Positions 54,666-63,747 of a stretch of DNA of 64,000 nt are shown here, piece after piece. Numbering within the stretch: position 1 is the first letter of the stretch; each line of letters opens with the position of its first letter. Under the pieces are notes generated by a model. That model made no database searches, was not told where the DNA came from, and saw nothing but the letters and a program-made list of their open reading frames with translations. The translations under genes and the position numbers were made by a program. Origin of the DNA: Phenylobacterium sp. (GTDB lineage Bacteria > Pseudomonadota > Alphaproteobacteria > Caulobacterales > Caulobacteraceae); NCBI RefSeq assembly GCF_030693625.1, contig NZ_JAUYAF010000065.1:1-64000 (forward strand), written 5' to 3'.

Positions 54666-54941
54666 TTGCGGATGAATCCGAACCTCAATGTCGTGACCCT
54701 CACCCTGAATCCCGCGCTCGATGTCGCCACCTCCGTCGCCCGGCTGGCCCCCGCGCGCGGACTCCGCTGTTCGGGGCCACGCGTTGATGCCGGGAGTGGA
54801 GGCCTGAATGTCGCGCGCGTGATGCGCCGCCTTGTCTTCGAACAAGCGGCTGCGAGCGTGGCGCCGCATCCGCCCTTATCAACAGGGATGCTGAAGCAAA
54901 GCGGTCTCGTCTCTCCAGCAAAGGCCCTTAGCTATGATTGA
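54666..54941 (+). pseudogene. PfkB-family sugar kinase, N-terminal remnant
   Basis: The first 55 or so residues read VVTLTLNPALDVATSVARLA, then GLRCSGPRVDAGSGGLNVAR and VMRRL, the beginning of a 1-phosphofructokinase/PfkB kinase with its GG nucleotide-binding start. After MRRLVFEQAA the similarity stops and the frame ends 90 residues in, overlapping the ATPase start. The kinase would need about 310 residues. It is probably a deletion remnant that leaves the promoter to the ATPase. Confidence 0.65.
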
Positions 54942-57651
54942 AAGTCATACGCCTTGGCATGCCCGCTCAACGGGGGAGACGCTTCAAGATCTAAAGGCGA
55001 CGTCGACGGGCCTGAGCCAGGCGGAAGCTGAGGCGCGGCTCAAGATTTACGGCGCGAACCGCCTCCCGGAGGCCAAGAAGCGCAGCGTGTTCCTGCGTTT
55101 CCTAATGCAGTTTCATCATATTCTGATCTACGTCTTGATCGGGGCGGCCGTCATCACGGCGCTTCTCAATCATCTCGTCGATACGCTGGTCATTCTGGCG
55201 GTGGTGGTCGCCAATGCCCTCATCGGCTTCATCCAGGAGGGCAAGGCGGAGAAGGCGATGGACGCCATCCGTCAGATGCTGGCTCCCCACGCAAACGTGC
55301 TGCGGGATGGCGAGCGTCGGAGCGTCGAGGGCGAGGCGCTTGTGCCCGGCGATATCGTGCTGCTGGAAGCAGGCGACAAGGTCCCTGCCGATCTGCGGCT
55401 GCTCTCGGCGCATGGCGTTTCAGTGCAGGAAGCCATCCTTACCGGCGAATCCGTGCCCGTGGAAAAGCACATCGAACCGGTCCGCGCTGACGCCCCGCTG
55501 GGTGACCGCTTCGGCATGGCGTACAGCGGCACCCTGGTGGCCTCCGGCCAGGGCAAGGGCGTCGTGGTGGCGACAGGCGGTGCGACGGAAATAGGGCGCA
55601 TCAGTGGACTGCTATCGACGGTGGAAACGCTCACCACGCCGCTGGTGAAGCAGATGGACGTGTTCGCCAAGTGGCTGACCGTCCTCATTCTCATGCTCGC
55701 CGCGCTGCTGCTTATCTACAGCTACTTCGTCGGCCATTACGAATTCGAAGAAATATTCATGATGGTGGTGGGCTTGTCGGTGGCGGCCATACCGGAGGGA
55801 CTGCCTGCGGTTCTGACCATAACGCTCGCCATCGGCGTGCAAGCCATGGCGCGGCGCAACGCCATTGTGCGCCGCCTGCCGGCCATCGAGACTCTCGGCG
55901 CGGTCTCGGTGATCTGTACCGACAAGACCGGGACCCTGACACGCAATGAGATGATGGTCGCCTCGGTCCTCACGCCTCAGCACCTCTTTACGCTGGACGG
56001 CACAGGATATGAACCGAAGGGCGTCATCCGGCTGGAGGATGCGGCGGTCGATGCAAGCGAACACGATATTCTGCATGAACTCGCCCGCGCGAGCGCCCTC
56101 TGCAACGACGCCGGCCTGCGGGAACATGAAGGCGTTTGGATGGTGGAAGGCGACCCGATGGAAGGGGCGCTCCTGACCTTCTCCGGCAAGATCGGAACCG
56201 ATGTCCGCAAGCAACAGGCGGAATGGGCGCGCACGGACGCCATCGCCTTCGATTCCCAGCACCGTTTCATGGCGACCTTGGTTCACGATCATGAGAGCCA
56301 TGCCTGTGTCTTCGTGAAGGGCGCGCCCGAGCGGATTATTTCGATGTGCAAGGATCAACGCACGGCTGCGGGCGGCGTCGAACCGCTGGCCGACGTCTAC
56401 TGGAGCCAACAAACCGACAGGATCGCCGCCCTTGGTCAGCGCGTGCTCGCCTTCGCCGTGAGATCGGTGAAGCCGGGTCACACGGTCCTGGAGCATCGCG
56501 ATGTGGAGGGCACGCTTACCTTGCTGGGTATGGTGGGAATGATCGATCCGCCAAGACCGGAAGCCATTGCGGCCGTTGGGGAATGCCGGGGCGCCGGCAT
56601 CCGTGTGAAGATGATCACAGGCGATCACGGCAAGACCGCCGCCGCCATCGGGAGACAGATTGGGCTTCAAAATCCCGATCAGGTGCTGACGGGGGCCGAT
56701 CTCGATGAGATGAGCGATGAGGCGCTCAAAGGCGCGGTCGTGAATTGCGACATCTTCGCCCGCACAAGCCCAGAGCATAAACTGCGCCTCGTCACGGCGT
56801 TGCAGTCGCATGGCCTGACCGTGGCCATGACTGGCGACGGCGTGAACGACGCGCCCGCGCTCAAACGAGCCGATGCTGGGATTGCGATGGGCAGAAAAGG
56901 AAGTGAAGCGGCCAAGGAAGCGGCAGATCTTGTGCTGGCGGATGATAACTTCGCCTCGATCGCGGCCGCTGTTCGCGAGGGGCGGACAGTTTACGACAAC
57001 ATCAAGAAAGTCATCAGCTGGACGCTGCCCACCAACGCGGGCGAGAGCATGACGATTGTACTTGCGCTGTTCCTAGGCATGACGCTGCCATTGACCCCGC
57101 TTCAGATTCTCTGGATCAACCTGATGACCGCCGTGACGTTGGGCATCGCGCTGGCCTTCGAGCCGACCGAGGAAAACACCATGCGCCGGATGCCGCGCCC
57201 CCGAAACGAGTCGCTGATCGGTGGTGAACTCGTGTGGCATATCCTGCTTGTGTCAGCGCTGTTCCTCTGCGGCACGTTCGGCATGTTCTTCTACGCGGTC
57301 GATCGCGGGCACTCTGTGGAACTGGCGCGCACCATGGTGTTCAACACCCTGGTCGTGATGGAAATCTTCCACCTGTTCTTCATCCGCAACATCTACGGCG
57401 CCTCGCTCACCTGGAAGGCCGTGCGCGGCACGAAGGTCGTGTGGACGACCGTGGTCGTCCTCACGGTGACACAGACCGCTATCACCTACCTGCCGCCATT
57501 GCAGGCTGTCTTCGCCACGGAGTCGATCCCGCTACTGGACGGCGCGCTTATTGTCGGCGTGGGCGTGGCGCTGTTCGCTCTTCTCGAGACCGAAAAGCAG
57601 GTTCGGCTCGCCATCCAACGGGCAAGGGCGCCAGCATATGCTGGAACATGA
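54934..57651 (+). CDS. P2-type cation-transporting ATPase (CtpF/PacL-like)
   Basis: 905 residues. An N-terminal cation ATPase domain (WHARSTGETLQDLKATSTGL), TGES, the P2A calcium-pump signature AAIPEGLPAVLTI in the fourth helix, DKTGT with D330, [22 protein letters not shown] and a C-terminal block of membrane helices (LQILWINLMTAVTLGIAL). PEGLP points to Ca2+ or a similar divalent ion. M. tuberculosis CtpF, a member of the DosR dormancy regulon, is of this type, which fits the Usp, phosphoketolase and pfkB neighbours. An FNR/FixK box lies upstream. No strong ribosome site is visible before the ATG. Confidence 0.9.
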   Translation: MIESHTPWHARSTGETLQDLKATSTGLSQAEAEARLKIYGANRLPEAKKRSVFLRFLMQFHHILIYVLIGAAVITALLNHLVDTLVILAVVVANALIGFIQEGKAEKAMDAIRQMLAPHANVLRDGERRSVEGEALVPGDIVLLEAGDKVPADLRLLSAHGVSVQEAILTGESVPVEKHIEPVRADAPLGDRFGMAYSGTLVASGQGKGVVVATGGATEIGRISGLLSTVETLTTPLVKQMDVFAKWLTVLILMLAALLLIYSYFVGHYEFEEIFMMVVGLSVAAIPEGLPAVLTITLAIGVQAMARRNAIVRRLPAIETLGAVSVICTDKTGTLTRNEMMVASVLTPQHLFTLDGTGYEPKGVIRLEDAAVDASEHDILHELARASALCNDAGLREHEGVWMVEGDPMEGALLTFSGKIGTDVRKQQAEWARTDAIAFDSQHRFMATLVHDHESHACVFVKGAPERIISMCKDQRTAAGGVEPLADVYWSQQTDRIAALGQRVLAFAVRSVKPGHTVLEHRDVEGTLTLLGMVGMIDPPRPEAIAAVGECRGAGIRVKMITGDHGKTAAAIGRQIGLQNPDQVLTGADLDEMSDEALKGAVVNCDIFARTSPEHKLRLVTALQSHGLTVAMTGDGVNDAPALKRADAGIAMGRKGSEAAKEAADLVLADDNFASIAAAVREGRTVYDNIKKVISWTLPTNAGESMTIVLALFLGMTLPLTPLQILWINLMTAVTLGIALAFEPTEENTMRRMPRPRNESLIGGELVWHILLVSALFLCGTFGMFFYAVDRGHSVELARTMVFNTLVVMEIFHLFFIRNIYGASLTWKAVRGTKVVWTTVVVLTVTQTAITYLPPLQAVFATESIPLLDGALIVGVGVALFALLETEKQVRLAIQRARAPAYAGT

Positions 57652-57885
57652 ATACGCCACCAAGGTGTAGTGATCGCGTGTGGGGACCATCGTCGGATGG
57701 CGCGACATGGTCGACGCCCAATAGTTCTCCTCACCTGAGAAAGCCCGAACTGAACCTTCTACCGCATCGGCGCTATCTTAGGCGCGAGGTCGCCGGCGAC
57801 TGGATTTCGACCAAATTCGACGCGCGGATCAATCGTCCGACGTTCGACCCCGGGCCCCATTCTCCGAGGCCCGGCGCGAGCCACT

Positions 57886-58039
57886 CGGAACCCGGAGACC
57901 AGTCGGTTCCGACTGGCTCCACGACCAATTCTTCCCTCGCTGACGCGGGGGGATTTTCCCGCGCCCAGTTGGCCCGAGACGTCCGTCGGTTAGGCGGGTT
58001 GCGGCGCGCGCGCGTCTGGCGCTCCGACAGCCACCAACC
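57886..58039. repeat. Direct repeat, right copy (about 150 bp)
   Basis: Partner of 49485-49637, 8.4 kb away in the same orientation. It runs up to the stop codon of mobA. An extra CCAGTC/GACTGG stem is seen at its left end. The rest of the gene-free stretch 57652-57885 shows no gene. Confidence 0.75.
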
Positions 58040-58668
58040 TACCCCAACAGGCCCAGTGGCCGGCCCATCAAGGCCTGGTCGGAGACCACGGCGGACGGCT
58101 GGCAGGCCGCCAGGTCTTCCAACGTATTGAGGTTCAGGAACGGGTCGGCGCCCGGGGTGTCCCAGGCCACCTCCCGGAGCCCCACATGCTCGGCGAAGCC
58201 GCGCAGGGAGGAGCGGCCTGTGGTCAGATAGGCCTCCAGCCGATCCCGCGACCCGACGCGCCAGAGACCGCAGATCGGATGCAGGCGGCCTCCGCTGGTG
58301 GGAAGCACCGCGCCGACATCCGGCGCCAGGGCCCCGGCCAGGCGGTCGCTGAGATCGGGCGGCAGGTAGGGCATGTCGCAAGCCAGGGTCTGGACCCAGG
58401 CGGCGCCGCAGCGGCGTCCGAAGTCCAAGGCCGAGGCCAGACCCGCCAGCGGCCCGCCGATCTCTGGCGGATCGAACAGCAGCGGGATTTCCGCCCCCTG
58501 CCCCGCCTGGCCCGCCTCCCGCACGGCGACGGCGACCTGGGAGGCGTAGCCGCCGGCCAGCTCGATGGCCCGGAACAGCAGCGGCCGGCCGCCCCAGGCG
58601 CGCAGGGGCTTGCCGCCCCCCATCCGGCGGCCTTCGCCTCCGGCCAGCACGACGGCGACGCCGCTCAT
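58039..58668 (-). CDS. mobA: Molybdenum cofactor guanylyltransferase
   Basis: 209 residues. Transfers GMP from GTP to molybdopterin to form the guanine dinucleotide cofactor required by nitrate reductase. The N-terminal VVLAGGEGRRMGGGKPLRAW is the GTP-binding loop, QTLACDMPYLPPDL holds the Mg2+-binding Asp, and DPFLNLNTLEDL is the typical end. It is coupled by an overlap to the carbonic anhydrase gene. The position after narI-type genes fits maturation of the Nar enzyme. Confidence 0.9.
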   Translation of the reverse strand: MSGVAVVLAGGEGRRMGGGKPLRAWGGRPLLFRAIELAGGYASQVAVAVREAGQAGQGAEIPLLFDPPEIGGPLAGLASALDFGRRCGAAWVQTLACDMPYLPPDLSDRLAGALAPDVGAVLPTSGGRLHPICGLWRVGSRDRLEAYLTTGRSSLRGFAEHVGLREVAWDTPGADPFLNLNTLEDLAACQPSAVVSDQALMGRPLGLLG

Positions 58669-59330
58669 GACCTTGTCCTCGCGGGCTTGCGGCGCGGGTC
58701 GCTCGCGGCCGGCGCACCGATCATGGCGCGAGCCTGGTGCAGGTCGCAGACGGTGGTCTCCAGGTCCCGCAGGAGGCCGTCATGGATGGAATAGATCCAG
58801 CCATGCAGCGCGAGGGGCTGGCCCCGGCGCCAGGCGTCATGGACGAGGGGGTTGCCGGCCAGGCCACCGACCTGCTCGACGACATTGCGCTCGCACAGGT
58901 GGTTCAGCCGGGTCTCGACGTCGAGGATGGCGTCCAGTTCCTCGGCATGACGCCAGAACAGGCTACGCACCGGCTGCAGCCAGTTGTCCACCAGGCCGTG
59001 GCGCTCGCCGCTGACGGCCGTCCGCACGCCGCCGCAGCCATAGTGGCCGCAGACCACGACGTGCCGCACCTTGAGAACCTCGAGGGCATACTGCAGCACC
59101 GACAGGAAATTGGCGTCCTGGGCCGGCGCCAGATTGGCCAGGTTGCGGTGCACGAAGAGTTCGCCAGGCGCCAGGCCGGTCAGATCATGCGCCGGCAGGT
59201 GGCTGTCAGCGCAGCCGATCCACAGATAATCCGGCGCCTCCTGGGCCGCCAGGTCGGCAAAGAAGTTCCGGTCGTCCCGAGCCCTGGCCGCCGCCCAGGC
59301 GAGGTTGCGACGGAAGACTCCCTGGGTCAC
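58665..59330 (-). CDS. Beta-class carbonic anhydrase with an altered active site
   Basis: 221 residues. Hydrates CO2 to bicarbonate with zinc. The zinc ligands are C40 (WIGCADSH), H96 and C99 (CGHYGCGG). GELFVHRNLANL is conserved. The usual active-site pair is Asp-Arg in C-(S/A)-D-S-R; here D42 is present but the Arg is H44. That Arg keeps the Asp away from the zinc in normal enzymes, so activity or pH dependence may differ. It overlaps the hemerythrin and mobA genes by four bases each. Confidence 0.85.
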   Translation of the reverse strand: MTQGVFRRNLAWAAARARDDRNFFADLAAQEAPDYLWIGCADSHLPAHDLTGLAPGELFVHRNLANLAPAQDANFLSVLQYALEVLKVRHVVVCGHYGCGGVRTAVSGERHGLVDNWLQPVRSLFWRHAEELDAILDVETRLNHLCERNVVEQVGGLAGNPLVHDAWRRGQPLALHGWIYSIHDGLLRDLETTVCDLHQARAMIGAPAASDPRRKPARTRS

Positions 59331-59878
59331 GCGTCCGGCTCGTGGAGGATGCGCCCGCGGCGCGCGGCCAGCCGCCGCCCCAGGGTCGCCAGGTCCTCGG
59401 CGTCCAGCCGCAGCCGGGCGATGGGCAGGATGACGGCGTTCTCCAGGCCCAGGTGTCGGCGCTCCTGGCTGGCGAACTCCGAGAGAATCTTGCGGCGAGC
59501 CGGATCGAGGCCCGGGGCGGTCTCCTTCAGCAGGCAGGCCTTGAGCAGGTCGCTCACCTGACCAGCCTTGGTCATGTCGGCCCGGTGCTCCGCCGAGAGC
59601 ATGCCCAGCACCCGCTCGACCTCGTCCTCCGGCCGGCAGCGTCGGCGTAGGAGGGGAAAGAAATCCTCTTCCTCATCGATCACGTGCAGGGCGAGGTCGT
59701 GGCTCAGGAAGGCGACCACCTTGGCGATCTTGTCGCCGTCGAACACCGTGGTCGCGCAAACTTCGTCGATCATCTGGCAGAGCTGCCGGTGGCGGTAGTG
59801 CTCAGCGAAGAACCAGTCGAGGGGCTCGGCCAGGAGCTCGATCGGGACCTCCTCGATTTCGGTCGTTTGTTTCACCAC
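59327..59878 (-). CDS. Hemerythrin-like domain protein
   Basis: 183 residues forming a four-helix bundle. Likely di-iron ligands are the His residues of FFAEHYRHRQL, the HDLALHVIDEEEDFF segment with its His and Glu, EHRADMTKAG and SQERRHLGLENAVILPIARLR. Such proteins bind O2 or NO, or repair iron-sulphur centres, in anaerobic and denitrifying bacteria. It sits between the porin and carbonic anhydrase genes of the nitrate block, consistent with NO or O2 sensing during nitrate respiration. Confidence 0.85.
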   Translation of the reverse strand: MVKQTTEIEEVPIELLAEPLDWFFAEHYRHRQLCQMIDEVCATTVFDGDKIAKVVAFLSHDLALHVIDEEEDFFPLLRRRCRPEDEVERVLGMLSAEHRADMTKAGQVSDLLKACLLKETAPGLDPARRKILSEFASQERRHLGLENAVILPIARLRLDAEDLATLGRRLAARRGRILHEPDA

Positions 59879-59898
59879 CGCCTCCTCTCGACCTTGGG

Positions 59899-61086
59899 TC
59901 AGAGCTTGAATTCCAGCGTCAGCCAGATCTTCGTCCGATCGGGGAAGGCGGGCCGGTCGCCCTGGAAGGCCGCAACCTTCAGCTCGGCGCCCAGCTTCGC
60001 GGTCAGGGGCATGGACACCGAGGCGTCGAGCTCTCGACCCAGGTCTGCGCCGCCGTCGGCGTCGTCAAACTGGTGAAGGCTCGCCTGGATCTTCAGCGGC
60101 TTGCCGTGCGGCCCCTTGAGCACCGAACTGCCGGTCAGGCTCAGGTCCCGCACGCCATTGGCGGGGGTGGTGAGGAAGACGTCAGCCCAGCCCTGATAGG
60201 CGTGCAGGGTGGCCAGCGGCGTCGAGAAGCCGCGCCGGCCGTCGCCGTCCAGTTGCTCGAAGCCGAGCGCCACGGCGTTGGTCTTGGTCTTCAGCCCGGC
60301 CGAGAGCGCGATGTAGTCGAGGTCGAAGCTGGTGGGGCTGTTGCGATAGTCGGTCTGGCGGGCGTACTCGGCCTCATAGGTGGCGCTGAGGCCCGCGTTC
60401 AGCGGCCGCGAGCCGGTAAGCCTCGCGCCCCAGGTGGCGCTCGACTGGGTGGGCGCATTGGCGAAGTCCAGGAGGTATCCATAGGCCGAGACCTGGCCGA
60501 GGCTGGTCTTGGCGTCCAGCTGCGCCAGGTGTGAGTCGCTGCGCCAGTTTCCCTGCGGATGGTCCTCGCCGAAGATCCGGTGGACCTTGTCGATATAGGC
60601 GTAGGTCACGCTGACCTTGGGAGATGGCCGGTAGACCAGCTTTGCCGCGTCGAAGGTCTGCTCGTTCTGGCGGAAGCCGACATTGCCCACGAAACGGGCG
60701 TTGTTGAGGATCAGCCGCTGGCGTCCGACCACCGCCTCGCCCTGCGTCCCCGTCCAGGAGACCTGGGCTCGGTTCAGCTCGGTGGTCTCGGGATCGGTCA
60801 CCAGGGGATAGGCGGTCCTGCCATTGGTGCTGCTGTTGTAGCGGTCGGAGAGCGCGGTGACGTTCTCCCCCTCCACCAGGGCCTTGAAGCCGTGGAAGGC
60901 CGGGGTCTCGTAGCCCAGTCGGGTGCGCAGGGTGACCGCCTGGGCGTCCTTGGAAAAGCCGTCTTGGGACACGGTCTCGTATCGCAGGCGGGATTCCAGG
61001 ATCAGGCCCTTGGGCGCTTCGGCCGCGCAGGCCAGGGATGGAACGGCCAGGGACGCGAGGCCCAGGAGGCCGGGAAGAAGGCGCAT
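59899..61086 (-). CDS. Outer membrane porin-like beta-barrel protein
   Basis: 395 residues with a signal peptide (cleaved near ACAAEA). The rest is alternating beta strands with ELNRAQVSWTGTQGEAVVGRQRLILNNARFVG, as in alginate-export/porin-like proteins, and ends in LTLEFKL. A barrel of this type could take up anions. Within the nar operon it may supply nitrate, but this is inferred from position only. It starts four bases after the parvulin stop. Confidence 0.75.
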   Translation of the reverse strand: MRLLPGLLGLASLAVPSLACAAEAPKGLILESRLRYETVSQDGFSKDAQAVTLRTRLGYETPAFHGFKALVEGENVTALSDRYNSSTNGRTAYPLVTDPETTELNRAQVSWTGTQGEAVVGRQRLILNNARFVGNVGFRQNEQTFDAAKLVYRPSPKVSVTYAYIDKVHRIFGEDHPQGNWRSDSHLAQLDAKTSLGQVSAYGYLLDFANAPTQSSATWGARLTGSRPLNAGLSATYEAEYARQTDYRNSPTSFDLDYIALSAGLKTKTNAVALGFEQLDGDGRRGFSTPLATLHAYQGWADVFLTTPANGVRDLSLTGSSVLKGPHGKPLKIQASLHQFDDADGGADLGRELDASVSMPLTAKLGAELKVAAFQGDRPAFPDRTKIWLTLEFKL

Positions 61087-61089
61087 GAC

Positions 61090-62214
61090 TCAGACTCTCC
61101 GAACGATGGTGTAGGTGCGGGCCTTGGGCGTCAGCTTGGCCCTCAGCAGGGACGCCATGGCGGCGATGGCGGGGTCCTTGGCGCCTTGGGCGGCCGAGAT
61201 CAGATGGGTCCAGCTCTCGTCGCCGGCGTTGTCGACGAAGTGGGCCACGGCGCGGCGCACGAAGCTGGTGACGTCGAGCTTGTCGGCCAGGGCCGCGGCC
61301 CTCACGCGGTCAGCCAGCTCCGGGTCGGTGGCGTCGAGCCAGGCCTCGAGCTCGTCGGCCGAGCCCCCCTGGGACAGCAATTCGCCCAGCGACAGGGAGC
61401 CGGTGGCGAACCGGCCGTCGCGGCTGAGGCTGAAGGCCACGCCCTGGGCACGGGCTCGGTCGGCCAGGTCGGAGACGTATCGGGTCGCCGCGGCGGTCCA
61501 GGCGCGGCTCTCCAGGTGAAGCGCGATCTTGTCCTCCACATAGTCGAAGGGCAGCTCTCGCCCCTCGATCCGCCGCTCGAGCTTCAGGATGTGCCAGCCG
61601 AAGCGCGAGGCGACCGGGCGGGGGAAAATGTCCCCAGCCTGCAGGCCGCCCAGCGCGCGCTCGATCTCCCCCACCACGTCGCCGGGACCCAGTTGGCCGA
61701 GAGAGCCGCCGAGCTTGCCCGAGGGACAGTCCGACAGGGTCTTGGCCAGGTGGGCGAACTGCGACGGCTGCGCCAGGCAGCGGTCCAGTATGCCCTGGGC
61801 GGTCCGGCGCGCCTGTTCCAAGGCCTCGGCGTCGTCGCCCTTCGGCTCGATGAGGATATGGGCCGCCTCCAGCAGGGCCGGACTGGTGAAACGGGCGCGT
61901 TGGGTGTCATAGACCCGGCGGCGCTCGACCTGGCTGGGGGACTCGATGTCGATCTCCGCGTCGAGGACGGCTCGGATCAAGGCTTCCTCGTTGGTCTCCT
62001 CGCGCCCGGCCTCGTCCTTGATGGGCCGGGGCGTCAGGCCGAGCTCGTCGGCCCGGTGCAGCAGCAGGGCCTTGACGGCCAGCGCCTTGCCGGCGGCGGC
62101 GCGGGCTTCGCCGGCCGACAGGCTGGGATGGTTCTGCACCTCCTCGGCGATGAGGAACTCGGGGATCTCGACCCCCTCGACGACGATGGTGGCGGTCGCG
62201 GCTGTGGCGGTCAT
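61090..62214 (-). CDS. Parvulin-type peptidyl-prolyl isomerase (NifM-like)
   Basis: 374 residues from the ATG at 62214. The parvulin core reads AAHILIEPKGDDAEALEQAR, then FAHLAKTLSDCPSGKLGGSL and FGWHILKLERRIEGRELPF. No signal peptide is visible, so it acts in the cytoplasm. Related isomerases occur in nar operons of other proteobacteria and probably help fold the NarGHI enzyme. It lies five bases after narI. Confidence 0.85.
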   Translation of the reverse strand: MTATAATATIVVEGVEIPEFLIAEEVQNHPSLSAGEARAAAGKALAVKALLLHRADELGLTPRPIKDEAGREETNEEALIRAVLDAEIDIESPSQVERRRVYDTQRARFTSPALLEAAHILIEPKGDDAEALEQARRTAQGILDRCLAQPSQFAHLAKTLSDCPSGKLGGSLGQLGPGDVVGEIERALGGLQAGDIFPRPVASRFGWHILKLERRIEGRELPFDYVEDKIALHLESRAWTAAATRYVSDLADRARAQGVAFSLSRDGRFATGSLSLGELLSQGGSADELEAWLDATDPELADRVRAAALADKLDVTSFVRRAVAHFVDNAGDESWTHLISAAQGAKDPAIAAMASLLRAKLTPKARTYTIVRRV

Positions 62215-62219
62215 GGCGG

Positions 62220-63023
62220 CTACTCCGCGGGCTTGAAGGGCGCGGGTCGGACCGCGGCGGTTTTCGCACTGAGGGGGATGGGCTGCACGCCGGGCCTGGT
62301 CGGATAGACCGGAGCAGCGTTGTCGCGGCGGTGCGGCAGCGGACGCCTCGTCCGCACCAGCTGCCAGCCCCGGCGGTTGAGGTACCAGACCGGCGCCGAG
62401 AGCATGTGCACCAGGCGAGTGAACGGGAAAACCAGCAGGATGGTCATGCCCAGCACCAGGTGCGCCTTGAAGATCGGGTGCACATCGGCGACGTGGTCGG
62501 CGACGTTGGGCTGGAAGGCGAAGACCCCCTGGGCCCAGCTCATGAACTTCAGCATCTCCCCGCCGTCGAGGTGGCCCAGGGACAGCGGGATGGTGGCCAG
62601 GCCCAGGCAGAGCTGGACCATCAGGATGATCAGGATGGCGGTGTCGCCGAAGCTGGAATTGTGGCGGATCCGCGGGTCGAACAGGCGCCGGTGCAGCAGC
62701 AGCAGGCCGCCGGCCAGGCACAGGATCCCGGCGACGCCGCCGGCGACGATGGCCAGGATCTGCTTGGCGCCGTGGGGCACGCCCAGGGCGTCGAACACCC
62801 AGATGGGGGTCAGAAGGCCGACGAAGTGGCCGCCGAAGATGACCAGAACGCCGACGTGGAACAGGACCGATCCCAGGACCAGCTGCTTGCGCCGCAGGAG
62901 CTGCGAGGAGCCGGAGCGCCAGGTGTATTGTTCACGGTCGAAGCGGATGACCGACCCCAGCACCAGGACCGCGAGGGCGATGTAGGGATAGACGCCGAAC
63001 AGGATTTGATTGAGCAGTTGCAT
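62220..63023 (-). CDS. narI: Respiratory nitrate reductase gamma subunit
   Basis: Membrane cytochrome b that takes electrons from quinol for the NarGH enzyme. 267 residues with five membrane helices. The four haem-ligand histidines fall at the same numbers as in E. coli NarI: H56 and H66 (FHVGVLVIFGGHFVG), H187 and H205 (FKAHLVLG and TRLVHML). The tail after residue 215 is longer than in E. coli, with a Pro-rich end. It is preceded by narJ and followed by the parvulin gene. Confidence 0.95.
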   Translation of the reverse strand: MQLLNQILFGVYPYIALAVLVLGSVIRFDREQYTWRSGSSQLLRRKQLVLGSVLFHVGVLVIFGGHFVGLLTPIWVFDALGVPHGAKQILAIVAGGVAGILCLAGGLLLLHRRLFDPRIRHNSSFGDTAILIILMVQLCLGLATIPLSLGHLDGGEMLKFMSWAQGVFAFQPNVADHVADVHPIFKAHLVLGMTILLVFPFTRLVHMLSAPVWYLNRRGWQLVRTRRPLPHRRDNAAPVYPTRPGVQPIPLSAKTAAVRPAPFKPAE

Positions 63024-63036
63024 CGCAAGGGGCTCC

Positions 63037-63744
63037 TCAGGCCGGCGCGCCGGCGCGACGTGAGGCGCGCGGCGGTTCGGCGGTCATGGCCTCGACCAAG
63101 GCGCTGGCCTTGGGGCAGTCGGAGTCGGACGGGCCGAAGGTGACGGCGGTCTCGGCCCAGGCCTTGTCGAGGGCCTCCAGGTCGTTGGGGTTCTCCTCGG
63201 GCTCGCTGAGCAGAGCCGCCAGGACGCCCGGATCGGCCTGGGTGTCGGCCAGGCGAGCCAGGGCCCCGAACACTGCGCGGTAGGCGCTCCCGCGGGTCTT
63301 GAGCCGCTCCCCCATGGCCTCCAGCACGTGGCTCGCCTCGCCCAGCAGGGACGCGGCCTGGCGGTCGGACAAGGTCGAGAGGAATTCCAGGAACACCGGC
63401 AGGAAGTCCGGCAGCTCGTTGGCCGCCAGGTCGAGGCCCTGCGCCCGATAGAGCTCCAGCAGGGCCACCATGGCCTCGCCGCGGTCGCGGCTCTCGCCGT
63501 GCACGTGCTCATAGAGGTTGAGGGACAGCGACCGGGTGCGGTCGAAGAGCTCGGTGTAGCGCTCCTGCAGGTCGTAGATGTCGTCCCCGGTGATCTCGGC
63601 GGCCAGCTTGCGCAGGGCCTGGACCAGGGGTTTGCTCAGCATGGCCTCGGCCTCGATCACGGCCACGGCCTCGGGCGCGAAGGCCTGCAGCTCGCGGTTG
63701 GGATAGGTGAGCAGCAGCGCGAGCGCCTTGTAGGTGCGGGCCAT
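63037..63744 (-). CDS. narJ: Nitrate reductase molybdenum cofactor assembly chaperone
   Basis: 235 residues, a cytoplasmic chaperone of the NarJ/TorD family that inserts cofactor into NarG. KALALLLTYPNRELQAF, the DLQERYTELFDRTRSLSLNLYEHVHG segment and DRGEAMVALLELYRAQGLDL are family hallmarks. It starts three bases after the narH stop. Confidence 0.94.
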   Translation of the reverse strand: MARTYKALALLLTYPNRELQAFAPEAVAVIEAEAMLSKPLVQALRKLAAEITGDDIYDLQERYTELFDRTRSLSLNLYEHVHGESRDRGEAMVALLELYRAQGLDLAANELPDFLPVFLEFLSTLSDRQAASLLGEASHVLEAMGERLKTRGSAYRAVFGALARLADTQADPGVLAALLSEPEENPNDLEALDKAWAETAVTFGPSDSDCPKASALVEAMTAEPPRASRRAGAPA

Positions 63745-63747
63745 GTC

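Noticed and set aside
57886-57930. A tRNA 3' end as an attachment site
   Set aside because: The sequence near GGTTCCGACTGGCTCCACGACCA looks a little like a T-arm, but the loop length is wrong and no acceptor or anticodon arm can be drawn.
60559-62307. 582-codon plus-strand frame opposite the porin and parvulin genes
   Set aside because: Antisense shadow; composition dominated by Gly/Gln/Leu/Val with no domain.
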